From the NCBI RefSeq assembly GCF_040095835.1, contig NZ_JBBMFT010000003.1:186001-250000 (forward strand): a DNA stretch of 64,000 nucleotides, read 5' to 3'. Each line of letters starts with the position of its first letter. Positions within the stretch are counted from its first letter, which is position 1. The notes under the pieces are model-generated. The model had not been told where the DNA came from. It ran no database searches and worked only from the letters and a program-made list of their open reading frames with translations. Of this stretch, positions 8,738-15,969 are shown in pieces. The DNA is from Flavonifractor hominis (GTDB taxonomy: Bacteria; Bacillota; Clostridia; Oscillospirales; Oscillospiraceae). The translations under genes were made by a program, and so were the position numbers.

Positions 8738-8756
8738 AGCATAAGAAAGCTGTCAA
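8728..8756 (-). promoter_or_regulatory. Promoter of the left tRNA-Ala
   Basis: Reading leftward, TTGACA (8756-8751), 17 bases, TAAAAT (8733-8728). The -10 box lies inside the inverted repeat and the -35 outside it, yet both copies keep a perfect -35. Confidence 0.88.
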
Positions 8757-9162
8757 CACTTTTTTTGATTTTTTGAAAATTTTGTGGGAACGCAGAGAAA
8801 ACCGGGCTTCAGAATAGAGGTACCAAGTCAGGCAGTAAGTAGTGGAAGGGTGACGGTGCGGTACCCAACACCGGCAAGCTTATTGCCCGGATTGAAATTT
8901 GTAGGACAGATAGTCAATCTCCGAACAGAGGTTCAGCAGTTGGATACCGGGGCTATAGTAGTTGAGCGGGACTTTGATGTGGACAATGACAATGAGACAG
9001 ATTGCTCATCCAGTTCCTGGTGCCCCCTGTCAGGAGCCGCCAGAGGAACTGGGCGTGTTCTTCTAAGGAAAACATGACAGCGGATATGACGGTCTCTGCA
9101 GCAGTTCATGCGCAGTTGATTTGACACCTTTCTATCAGATTTTCTTTTTTTGAAAAAAGTTG
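8757..9162. other. Gene-free spacer between the two tRNA-Ala genes
   Basis: About 400 bases between the two divergent promoters. Small open frames exist on both strands, but none has a good Shine-Dalgarno site or a recognisable protein. I see nothing that must be a gene here. Confidence 0.5.
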
Positions 9163-9181
9163 TTGACAAATGGATTTCAGA

Positions 9182-9191
<10 letters not shown>
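9163..9191 (+). promoter_or_regulatory. Promoter of the right tRNA-Ala
   Basis: TTGACA (9163-9168), 17-base spacer, TAAAAT (9186-9191); near-consensus, as expected for a stable RNA gene. Confidence 0.9.
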
Positions 9192-9308
<117 letters not shown>

Positions 9309-9342
9309 AAAGTCCTGAAGTCAAACGGCTTCAGGACTTTTT
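9309..9342 (+). terminator. Terminator of the right tRNA-Ala
   Basis: A 12-bp stem (AAAGTCCTGAAG / CTTCAGGACTTT) begins right after the CCA end and is followed by T residues. Confidence 0.88.
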
Positions 9343-9363
9343 GCAATATCGTCTGTGAATGAG

Positions 9364-9397
9364 AACTGCGGAGCCATATGTGGCTCCGCAGTTTTTT
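9364..9397 (+). terminator. Hairpin with T-run facing the YesL-like gene
   Basis: The 13-bp stem (AACTGCGGAGCCA / TGGCTCCGCAGTT) is followed by TTTTTT on the plus strand. The T-run overlaps the stop codon of the convergent gene at 9396. Confidence 0.75.
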
Positions 9398-10028
9398 AGT
9401 CTGGGTCTGTATCTTCCGATTGCTGTAAGTAGGGAGCAAAGATGCGTTCCAGTATAAATGAGTGCAGCAGTGCTGTGATTGTGGGCAAAAGAATCAGCAG
9501 AGGGAAGAAAACGGAACACAGCCAGACGGAAATTACAGTGATTATGGCGAGCATAAGGGTAAAAGGCAGATGAGCAATAGCCAGTTTGGCACAGGTGACC
9601 AACAGGCTGGAGACCTGGAAGGCAAACTGAGAGAGTACCGGGAAGAGATAACATGCCATACCGATCGGGAGCAGCAGGAATACACAATAGGCATAGTAGA
9701 GGATCTGACCTGTCAAGCTGACAGCAGCAATCTGATAGAGGAGACCATGGAGAAAAGCTAGCAGAAGGGCCACGGCCAGTACCGGCAGGGTGGCCAGAGT
9801 TCCTACCCGCAGATTATCCCGAAAGGTGCGGAAGAAGACGCCCCAACTGTTCAGTGCATTCTGGCGCAGACAGCGCACGACTGTGCGGTAGAGTGCTGCG
9901 GTGGCCGGGCCGATGGTGACCAGCGGAACGCAGCAGGCGAGCCAGAAGATGCTGAGCATGACCAAATCCACCAGCTTGTCCAGGAAGCGGAACAGTACGT
10001 TGTCGGGACTGAAGAAGGAACGGAACAT
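9396..10028 (-). CDS. YesL/DUF624 family membrane protein
   Basis: The 210-residue protein has about five hydrophobic helices and the N-terminal pattern of the DUF624 family (FFSPDNVLFRFLDKLVDLV, then CCVPLVTIGPATAALY). In Bacilli, YesL-type proteins occur beside carbohydrate ABC transporters and are thought to assist them, but their biochemical role is not established. Here it is divergent from a nucleoside-type ABC operon, with which it may share the intergenic control region. A shadow of the reverse strand in the same region is not coding. Confidence 0.85.
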   Translation of the reverse strand: MFRSFFSPDNVLFRFLDKLVDLVMLSIFWLACCVPLVTIGPATAALYRTVVRCLRQNALNSWGVFFRTFRDNLRVGTLATLPVLAVALLLAFLHGLLYQIAAVSLTGQILYYAYCVFLLLPIGMACYLFPVLSQFAFQVSSLLVTCAKLAIAHLPFTLMLAIITVISVWLCSVFFPLLILLPTITALLHSFILERIFAPYLQQSEDTDPD

Positions 10029-10110
10029 ACTGGGATCTCTCCTCCCATGGAATGAATCTGCTCACATTGTAGCGGATTTCCGGAGAAAAAGCAATTGCAC
10101 TAATTTTGTT

Positions 10111-10139
10111 TTGAAATATGAGCATATTTATAGTACAAT
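10111..10139 (+). promoter_or_regulatory. Promoter of the ABC transporter operon with embedded palindrome
   Basis: TTGAAA (10111-10116), 17 bases, TACAAT (10134-10139). The palindrome AAATATG-AG-CATATTT (10114-10129) sits between and over the -35 box, a repressor-type position. Confidence 0.75.
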
Positions 10140-10199
10140 AAACACCACAGTATGACACCGTGGCCGCGGTGTGAGGCGAAAAAAGGGAGGTCGTTACGC

Positions 10200-11738
10200 T
10201 TGGAGGAACAGTATGCCGTTGAAATGCTCCACATCACGAAGCGCTTTCCAGGTATAGTCGCCAACGATGATATCACGCTCCAGCTCAGACGTGGTGAGAT
10301 CCATGCGTTACTGGGGGAAAACGGTGCGGGAAAGTCTACGCTGATGAGCGTGCTGTTTGGACTGTATCAGCCGGAAGAAGGAACGATCCGGAAAGACGGA
10401 AAGGAAGTCCGCATCAAAGATCCCAACGATGCAAACGCTCTGGGGATCGGGATGGTGCACCAGCACTTCAAACTGGTGGAGATATTCTCGGTACTGGAGA
10501 ATATCATCCTTGGCGTGGAACCCTGCAAAGGCGGTTTTCTGCGCAGAGAGGAAGCCCGCAAAAAGGTGGTTGCCCTGTCCGAACAGTATGGATTGCAGGT
10601 GGACCCGGACGCACTGGTAGAGGATATCAACGTAGGTATGCAGCAGCGCACGGAGATCCTGAAGATGCTCTACCGGGACAACGAGATCCTGATTTTTGAC
10701 GAACCCACCGCAGTACTCACACCCCAGGAGATCGACGAGTTGATGGAGATCATGCGTGGGCTAAAGGCGGAAGGAAAGAGCATTCTGTTCATCACCCATA
10801 AGCTCAATGAGATCATGTCTGTGGCGGACCGCTGTACGGTACTGCGCAAGGGCAAGTGCATCGGTACGGTGGAGATCGCCTCCACCAGCAAAGAGGAACT
10901 TTCCCGGATGATGGTGGGTCGGGATGTAGAGTTTGCGGTGGAAAAGCAGCAGGCCCAGCCGGGCGATGTGGTACTGGATGTAAAGAATATGACAGTGGCC
11001 TCCAAGCTGCATGCAAACAACGCCGTACGGAACGTGAGCTTCCAGGTGCGGGCCGGAGAGATCGTATGCATCGCGGGCATCGATGGCAACGGTCAGACGG
11101 AGCTGGTATACGGTCTGACGGGCCTGGAGGGGCTTAAAAGCGGGAGCGTCACCCTCAAGGGCCGGGACATCACGCATGCCCACATCCGCGACCGGTCGGA
11201 AGCCGGAATGAGTCACATTCCGGAGGACCGGCACAAGCACGGGCTGGTACTGGACTACACATTGGAGGACAATCTGGTGCTCCAACGCTATTACGAGCCC
11301 CAATTCGTCAGCCGCGGAGGCTTTTTGAAGCGGGGGGCCATCCGTGCCTATGCCCAGCGGCTGATCGACCAGTATGACGTTCGTTCGGGGCAGGGACCCG
11401 TGACCATCGCACGTTCCATGTCGGGTGGTAACCAGCAGAAGGCCATCATTGCCCGCGAGATCGATAAGGGACCCGAATTACTGGTGGCGGTTCAGCCGAC
11501 CCGCGGCTTGGATGTAGGTGCCATTGAGTATATCCACCGGCAGATCGTGGCCCAGCGGGATGCGGGGAAGGCGGTGCTGCTGGTCTCGCTGGAACTGGAC
11601 GAAGTCATGAACCTGTCCGACCGGATCCTCGTCCTCTATGAGGGAGAGATCGTGGGAGAACTGGACCCCAAGACCACTACAGTGGAAGAGCTGGGGCTCT
11701 ATATGGCCGGTGCCAAGCGGAAGGGAGGAGACCAATGA
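10200..11738 (+). CDS. ABC transporter ATPase, BMP/nucleoside-type, two NBDs
   Basis: The 512-residue protein has two fused ATP-binding domains (RbsA/NupO-like). The first has Walker A GENGAGKST (39-47), a QQRTEILK signature-region variant, and Walker B FDEPTAVLTP. The second has the degenerate Walker A GIDGNGQTE and a canonical MSGGNQQK signature, the usual pattern in this family. The start is a TTG with GGGAGG 9 bases upstream, matching the family N-terminus (EEQYAVEMLHITKRFPGIVA). The next gene overlaps by 4 bases. The substrate is probably a purine nucleoside or related sugar, by family. Confidence 0.9.
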   Translation: MEEQYAVEMLHITKRFPGIVANDDITLQLRRGEIHALLGENGAGKSTLMSVLFGLYQPEEGTIRKDGKEVRIKDPNDANALGIGMVHQHFKLVEIFSVLENIILGVEPCKGGFLRREEARKKVVALSEQYGLQVDPDALVEDINVGMQQRTEILKMLYRDNEILIFDEPTAVLTPQEIDELMEIMRGLKAEGKSILFITHKLNEIMSVADRCTVLRKGKCIGTVEIASTSKEELSRMMVGRDVEFAVEKQQAQPGDVVLDVKNMTVASKLHANNAVRNVSFQVRAGEIVCIAGIDGNGQTELVYGLTGLEGLKSGSVTLKGRDITHAHIRDRSEAGMSHIPEDRHKHGLVLDYTLEDNLVLQRYYEPQFVSRGGFLKRGAIRAYAQRLIDQYDVRSGQGPVTIARSMSGGNQQKAIIAREIDKGPELLVAVQPTRGLDVGAIEYIHRQIVAQRDAGKAVLLVSLELDEVMNLSDRILVLYEGEIVGELDPKTTTVEELGLYMAGAKRKGGDQ

Positions 11739-12886
11739 AGCCAGAGCGTAAACGGGAATCCCTTTGGAAGAACAAGGCGGTCCAGTCCCTGGTGTCTTCG
11801 CTGCTGTGTATCATCATCGGCCTGCTGGTGGGGTATGTGGTTTTGCTGTTTATCAATCCAGCTGGTGCCGGAGAGGCCATCCTGACCATCATCAAAAACT
11901 TTTTCTATTACCCCAGTCCCGCCGCGGCCCTGAAGTATTTTGGCAATACCCTGGTCAAGACGGCGCCGCTGCTGATGTGCGGGTTGTCCATCCTCTTTGC
12001 CTATAAAGTCGGGCTGTTCAATATCGGCGCAGCCGGCCAGTATGTTCTGGGCGCGGGGGCCTGCCTCTATTGCGCGCTGGGTTTGGGCTTGCCATGGTAT
12101 GTGTGCATGGTGGCGGCAGTGGCGGCTGGCGCGGTATTGGGAGCGGTGGCCGGTCTGCTGAAGGCCTACTGCAACGTCAACGAGGTTATTTCCTGCATCA
12201 TGCTCAACTGGATCAGCCTGTACCTGGTCAACACATTGCTGACCGGGGTAAAGGAGAGCGCCAGTCCGTATACCCTGACTCTGAGCAGCACCAATCCCTC
12301 GGCGCTGCTGCCCGGGTTGGGACTTGGTAAGTTGTTCAGCAACAACCAGTATGTCACCATTGCCATTCCGCTGTGTGTGGTGGTGGCGATTCTCATCTGG
12401 GTGCTGCTGGAGAAAACCAAGCTGGGATATGAGCTCAAGGCTACCGGTTACAACAAGTATGCCGCTCAGTACTGCGGTATGCGGGAAAAGCGCAATACCA
12501 TCCTGACCATGGTCATCGCCGGCGGTCTGGCTGGGCTGGGGGCCTCCATGCTCTACCAGACCGGGTTTGAGCAGTGGCAGTGCACCCAAGCGGCGGTGCC
12601 CAACATGGGCTTCAACGGGATCGCAGCGGCCTTCCTGGGCGGTCTCAATCCCATAGGGACCATTTTCTCGTCCTATTTTATCCAACACATTACGGCCGGC
12701 GGCGCCTATGTGGACAAGACCATGTATTCTGCTCAGATTTCTGATCTGATCTCGTCGCTGATTATTTATCTGTGCGGCTTTGTGCTCTTCTTTAAGCAGA
12801 TCATGCAGCGGCGCATTGCCCGCAGAGAAGAGAAAGCACTGGAAGCGGCCAGAGTGTCCGGAGCGGAGAAAGGGGGCGAGGAGTAA
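11735..12886 (+). CDS. ABC permease, BPD_transp_2 family (first of pair)
   Basis: The 383-residue integral membrane protein has about ten helices and the family motif LFNIGAAGQYVLGA. It belongs to the branched-chain/BMP permease superfamily (NupP-like). The start codon overlaps the ATPase stop (ATGA). The C-terminal tail is charged and cytoplasmic. It should form the channel with the next gene; the two-NBD ATPase drives it. Confidence 0.9.
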   Translation: MKPERKRESLWKNKAVQSLVSSLLCIIIGLLVGYVVLLFINPAGAGEAILTIIKNFFYYPSPAAALKYFGNTLVKTAPLLMCGLSILFAYKVGLFNIGAAGQYVLGAGACLYCALGLGLPWYVCMVAAVAAGAVLGAVAGLLKAYCNVNEVISCIMLNWISLYLVNTLLTGVKESASPYTLTLSSTNPSALLPGLGLGKLFSNNQYVTIAIPLCVVVAILIWVLLEKTKLGYELKATGYNKYAAQYCGMREKRNTILTMVIAGGLAGLGASMLYQTGFEQWQCTQAAVPNMGFNGIAAAFLGGLNPIGTIFSSYFIQHITAGGAYVDKTMYSAQISDLISSLIIYLCGFVLFFKQIMQRRIARREEKALEAARVSGAEKGGEE

Positions 12887-13827
12887 TGCTGCTGCTGATC
12901 CAATACACCCTGATCTTTGCCTCGGTTTTGCTGCTGGTGGCCCTGGGCGGATGTTTTTCCGAGCGCTCAGGCGTGATCAACATCGGCCTGGAGGGCATCA
13001 TGGTTATGGGCGCGCTGGGTGGTGCGCTGACGATGAAATTCTTGCCTGCCGATACCCCGGCGGCTGGAATCGTACTGCTGGTGACCCTGTGCAGCATGCT
13101 GCTGGGCATGGTCTACTCCCTGTTGCTGGCGGTGGCGGCCATCCACTTTAAAGCTGATCAGACCCTGGTGGGGACGGCTATGAATATGCTGGGCCTGGCG
13201 GCTGCCACGGTATTTGTTAAGGCGATGAATACCGCAGCCGACTCCAGTAACGTCTCCTCCATCATCCAGTATATCGAGCCCAAGAAGGCGCTGTTGGTGA
13301 ACATCGGCGGGTTTGAGTACAACTGGTTTATGGCAATGGCGGTGCTGGCCCTCATCCTGTCCTATATCACCCTGTACAAGACCCGTTTCGGCCTGCGTTT
13401 GATGGCCTGTGGAGAGCATCCCCAGGCGGCGGATTCGGTGGGCATCAACGTATACAAAATGCGTTATGCCGGCGTGCTCATCTCAGGCGCGCTGGGCGGC
13501 CTGGGCGGCATCGTTTATATTACGGCCGGCGTCAGCGAGTGGAAATTTGAAAACGGAGTGGCTGGATTTGGCTTCTTGGCCCTGGCCGTCATGATCTTTG
13601 GGCAGTGGAAGCCGGTGCGCATTGCGCTGGCAGCGCTGCTGTTCGGCCTGTTCCGGGCGCTGTCCAATGTCTACGCCGGATTTGATGTGCTGGCCAGTCT
13701 GAACCTGCCCAGTACCTTCTACAATCTGCTGCCCTACCTTATCTCTCTGGTGGTGCTGGCCTTTACTTCCAGCAAGTCCCGCGCACCCAAGGCGGAAGGT
13801 ATTCCCTACGACAAGGGACAGCGGTAA
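12886..13827 (+). CDS. ABC permease, BPD_transp_2 family (second of pair)
   Basis: The 313-residue membrane protein (NupQ-like) has the family motif SGVINIGLEGIMVMGALGG near its N-terminus and about eight to nine helices. Its ATG overlaps the last base of the previous stop. No BmpA-type lipoprotein is found before or after this three-gene operon, so the binding protein is either encoded elsewhere or absent. A strong terminator follows. Confidence 0.9.
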   Translation: MLLLIQYTLIFASVLLLVALGGCFSERSGVINIGLEGIMVMGALGGALTMKFLPADTPAAGIVLLVTLCSMLLGMVYSLLLAVAAIHFKADQTLVGTAMNMLGLAAATVFVKAMNTAADSSNVSSIIQYIEPKKALLVNIGGFEYNWFMAMAVLALILSYITLYKTRFGLRLMACGEHPQAADSVGINVYKMRYAGVLISGALGGLGGIVYITAGVSEWKFENGVAGFGFLALAVMIFGQWKPVRIALAALLFGLFRALSNVYAGFDVLASLNLPSTFYNLLPYLISLVVLAFTSSKSRAPKAEGIPYDKGQR

Positions 13828-13828
13828 C

Positions 13829-13871
13829 AAAAAAACGGTGTGCTTCCAAACGGGAAGCACACCGTTTTTTT
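13829..13871. terminator. Bidirectional terminator, ABC operon / MATE gene
   Basis: A stem of at least 14 GC-rich pairs (AACGGTGTGCTTCC / GGAAGCACACCGTT) is flanked by A6 and T7, serving both convergent genes. Confidence 0.92.
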
Positions 13872-15240
13872 ATGATCCGATGACCCGGAGCGTTTTCCAT
13901 TTTCCCTGCCGATAGCGGATGAGAAAGCAGATTGCACGTACGACCCAGTCGGCCACCATAGCTGCCCAGATCCCCAGCAGACCCAGGTTCAAGCCCCAGG
14001 CGCAGGCCAACACATAGCTCAGAGCCACCCGGCAGGCGAACATGGAGATGAGGGAGACCGCCATGGTAAAGACTGCGTCCCCTGCTGCCCGCAGAGAGTT
14101 TGGCAGGGTAAAGGACATGGGCCAGAACAGAATATTGCCCACGGCGCATAGACGGAGCACCTGTGCCGCCATTTCGGTGGCCGCGGGACTGAGGTGGAAC
14201 AACGTCACAAGAGGATCGGTAAATACCAGCAGGGCAGCGCTCATTACCGCCATACAGGCGTAGCTGACAGCTACCAGCTGTTTGGTGTAGCGCTGTGCCT
14301 GCCGGATCTCTCCGGCACCCATGCACTGGCCGATGACGGTGATCATAGCCAGCCCCAGCGCCTGCCCCGGGACATTGACCACACCGGCAATGCTGTTGGA
14401 GATGGCGTTGGCGGCCACAGCCGAGGTGCCAAAGGTGGTAATGAGATTGAGCACCATCAGCTTTCCCGCCTGGAACATGCCGTTTTCCAGACCGTTTGGG
14501 ATGCCGATGAAGAGAATCCGCCGGATCATCTCTCCCTGAAAGCGTACATGGAACAACCCGGTCATGCGTACCGGATGCTCCGGATGACGCAGCAGGACCA
14601 TAATGATGACCGAAGCAGCGATGCGGGAAACCAGTGTGCCGATCCCCGCTCCGGCGGCCCCCATGTCAAAACCATAGATCAAAATGGCGTTGACCGAGAT
14701 GTTGATGAGATTGACGATCAGGGAGCAGAACATGGAGACCTTGCTGTTGCCCATGGCCCGAAACAGCGCGGCGCCGGCGTTGTAGATGCCCATAAATGGA
14801 TAGGCTGCGGCAGTGAGGAGAAAATAGATCAGGGCGCTGGACATGACATCGGCCTCCACGCGCCCAAAGATAAGCGACAGGATATGCTGCCGGAAGAGCA
14901 GCGCCACGCCCATCAGCAGCAGAGAGGCGGTACACATGGCGTACAGCAGCTGTTTGGAGGCGGTACCGGCATTTTCTGTGTCCCGCCGGCCCAGATACTG
15001 GGATACCACCACCGCACCGCCGGTAGACAGGGCGGAAAAGACTTGGATGATCAGCGTATTGATGTTATCCACCAGCGAAACACCGGATACGGCGGCCTCA
15101 CCCGCTGTGGTGACCATGACGGTGTCTGCCATGCCGACGGTCATCAGCAAAAATTGTTCAATGATCAGCGGCAGAATAAGCCGGAACAGCGCGTCACGGG
15201 AAAACAGTGGTTTGACTTGTGTGCAGGTTTCATCCGGCAT
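13870..15240 (-). CDS. MATE family multidrug efflux transporter
   Basis: The 456-residue protein has twelve predicted helices in two halves. Family features include MADTVMVTTAGEAAVSGVSL in the first helix pair and GIPNGLENGMFQAGKL at the start of the second half. MATE proteins export cationic drugs or metabolites using Na+ or H+ gradients. AAAGGGG lies 9 bases before the ATG. Substrate unknown; an inverted repeat upstream (15310-15332) may be its control site. Confidence 0.9.
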   Translation of the reverse strand: MPDETCTQVKPLFSRDALFRLILPLIIEQFLLMTVGMADTVMVTTAGEAAVSGVSLVDNINTLIIQVFSALSTGGAVVVSQYLGRRDTENAGTASKQLLYAMCTASLLLMGVALLFRQHILSLIFGRVEADVMSSALIYFLLTAAAYPFMGIYNAGAALFRAMGNSKVSMFCSLIVNLINISVNAILIYGFDMGAAGAGIGTLVSRIAASVIIMVLLRHPEHPVRMTGLFHVRFQGEMIRRILFIGIPNGLENGMFQAGKLMVLNLITTFGTSAVAANAISNSIAGVVNVPGQALGLAMITVIGQCMGAGEIRQAQRYTKQLVAVSYACMAVMSAALLVFTDPLVTLFHLSPAATEMAAQVLRLCAVGNILFWPMSFTLPNSLRAAGDAVFTMAVSLISMFACRVALSYVLACAWGLNLGLLGIWAAMVADWVVRAICFLIRYRQGKWKTLRVIGS

Positions 15241-15309
15241 CTGACTCAGCCCCTTTCCAAAAACGATGCTACCTATTCTACTACTCTGATGGAAAAAAGC
15301 AAACCGCCA

Positions 15310-15332
15310 TTTTATACAAAAGTGGTATAAAA
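15310..15332. repeat. Inverted repeat between MATE and DUF378 genes
   Basis: TTTTATAC-AAAAGTG-GTATAAAA has perfect 8-base arms and lies in the divergent intergenic region, upstream of a weak leftward promoter (TTGCTT-16-TAGAAT, about 15268-15295). It is a possible regulator site for either gene. Confidence 0.45.
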
Positions 15333-15390
15333 CGAGCCGGGCTGATTCATACTAGACACGGTATCTCAACGTGAGGAGGCAGTAGATCCC

Positions 15391-15594
15391 ATGATTCTGG
15401 ATAAAATCGCCCTGGTACTGGCCATCATCGGTGGACTCAACTGGGGCAGCATCGGCATTTTCCGCTTTGATATCGTGGCCGCCCTCTTTGGCGGTCAGAC
15501 CAGCGCGTTCAGCCGCGTGATTTATACACTGGTGGGTCTGGCGGCCCTGTGGTGTATCACGCTTCTCTTCCGGGACCTGCGTCCCAAGGAGTGA
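15391..15594 (+). CDS. DUF378 small membrane protein (YuzA-like)
   Basis: The 67-residue protein has two membrane helices and the DUF378 pattern (LALVLAIIGGLNWGSIGIF, then VYTLVGLAAL-like). GAGGAGG lies upstream of the ATG. The family is widespread in Firmicutes and has no assigned function. It stands alone between a divergent MATE gene and the copper operon. Confidence 0.85.
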   Translation: MILDKIALVLAIIGGLNWGSIGIFRFDIVAALFGGQTSAFSRVIYTLVGLAALWCITLLFRDLRPKE

Positions 15595-15598
15595 CCGG

Positions 15599-15636
15599 TC
15601 AAGGCCCTCGTTTTCAGAGGGCCTTGACTTTTTTTA
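15599..15636 (+). terminator. Terminator after the DUF378 gene
   Basis: TCAAGGCCCTC / GAGGGCCTTGA stem (11 bp) followed by a T-run. Its tail overlaps the -35 box of the csoR promoter. Confidence 0.85.
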
Positions 15637-15652
15637 TGATCTGACATATACT
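15624..15652 (+). promoter_or_regulatory. Promoter of the csoR-copA operon
   Basis: TTGACT (15624-15629), 17-base spacer, TATACT (15647-15652). The CsoR operator starts at the next base. Confidence 0.85.
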
Positions 15653-15669
15653 ACACCCCAGGGGGGTGT
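15653..15669. promoter_or_regulatory. CsoR-type copper operator
   Basis: ACACCCC-AGG-GGGGTGT is a GC-centred palindrome with 7-base arms, like known CsoR sites. It covers the inferred transcription start, so apo-CsoR would block initiation and Cu(I) would relieve it. Confidence 0.78.
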
Positions 15670-15678
15670 TATGACGCG

Positions 15679-15942
15679 ATGATGGCAGACGAGAAAAAGA
15701 TCCTCCGCCTGCTTCGGACGGCCCGGGGACAGATCGACGGAATCCTGAAGATGGTAGAGGAGGACCGCTACTGCATTGACATTTCGCAGCAGCTGATGGC
15801 CACGGAGGCCATTCTTAACCGCGCCAACAAGGAGATCCTGGCGGCCCACCTGAAGCACTGCGTGCAGCAGGCGGCGACCGAGGAGGAGCGCGGGCAGAAG
15901 ATCGATGAGTTTGTGACCACACTGGGGCGCATTTTGAAGTGA
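15679..15942 (+). CDS. csoR: CsoR-family copper-sensing repressor
   Basis: The 87-residue all-helical protein carries the CsoR Cys-His-Cys copper site: C32, H57 and C61 (counting from the first of two consecutive ATG codons). The RTARGQIDGILKMVEED helix is typical of the CsoR/RcnR family. The Shine-Dalgarno site is weak, so either ATG (15679 or 15682) is possible. It is encoded first in an operon with the copper ATPase 27 bases downstream and sits directly behind a matching operator, which supports copper over nickel or formaldehyde sensing. Confidence 0.9.
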   Translation: MMADEKKILRLLRTARGQIDGILKMVEEDRYCIDISQQLMATEAILNRANKEILAAHLKHCVQQAATEEERGQKIDEFVTTLGRILK

Positions 15943-15969
15943 CGTCCCGCGATTAGAAAGAAGAACCGT

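Noticed and set aside
8784..9169. Two small frames between the tRNA genes
   Set aside because: They have no good ribosome site, no recognised domain and unusual composition.
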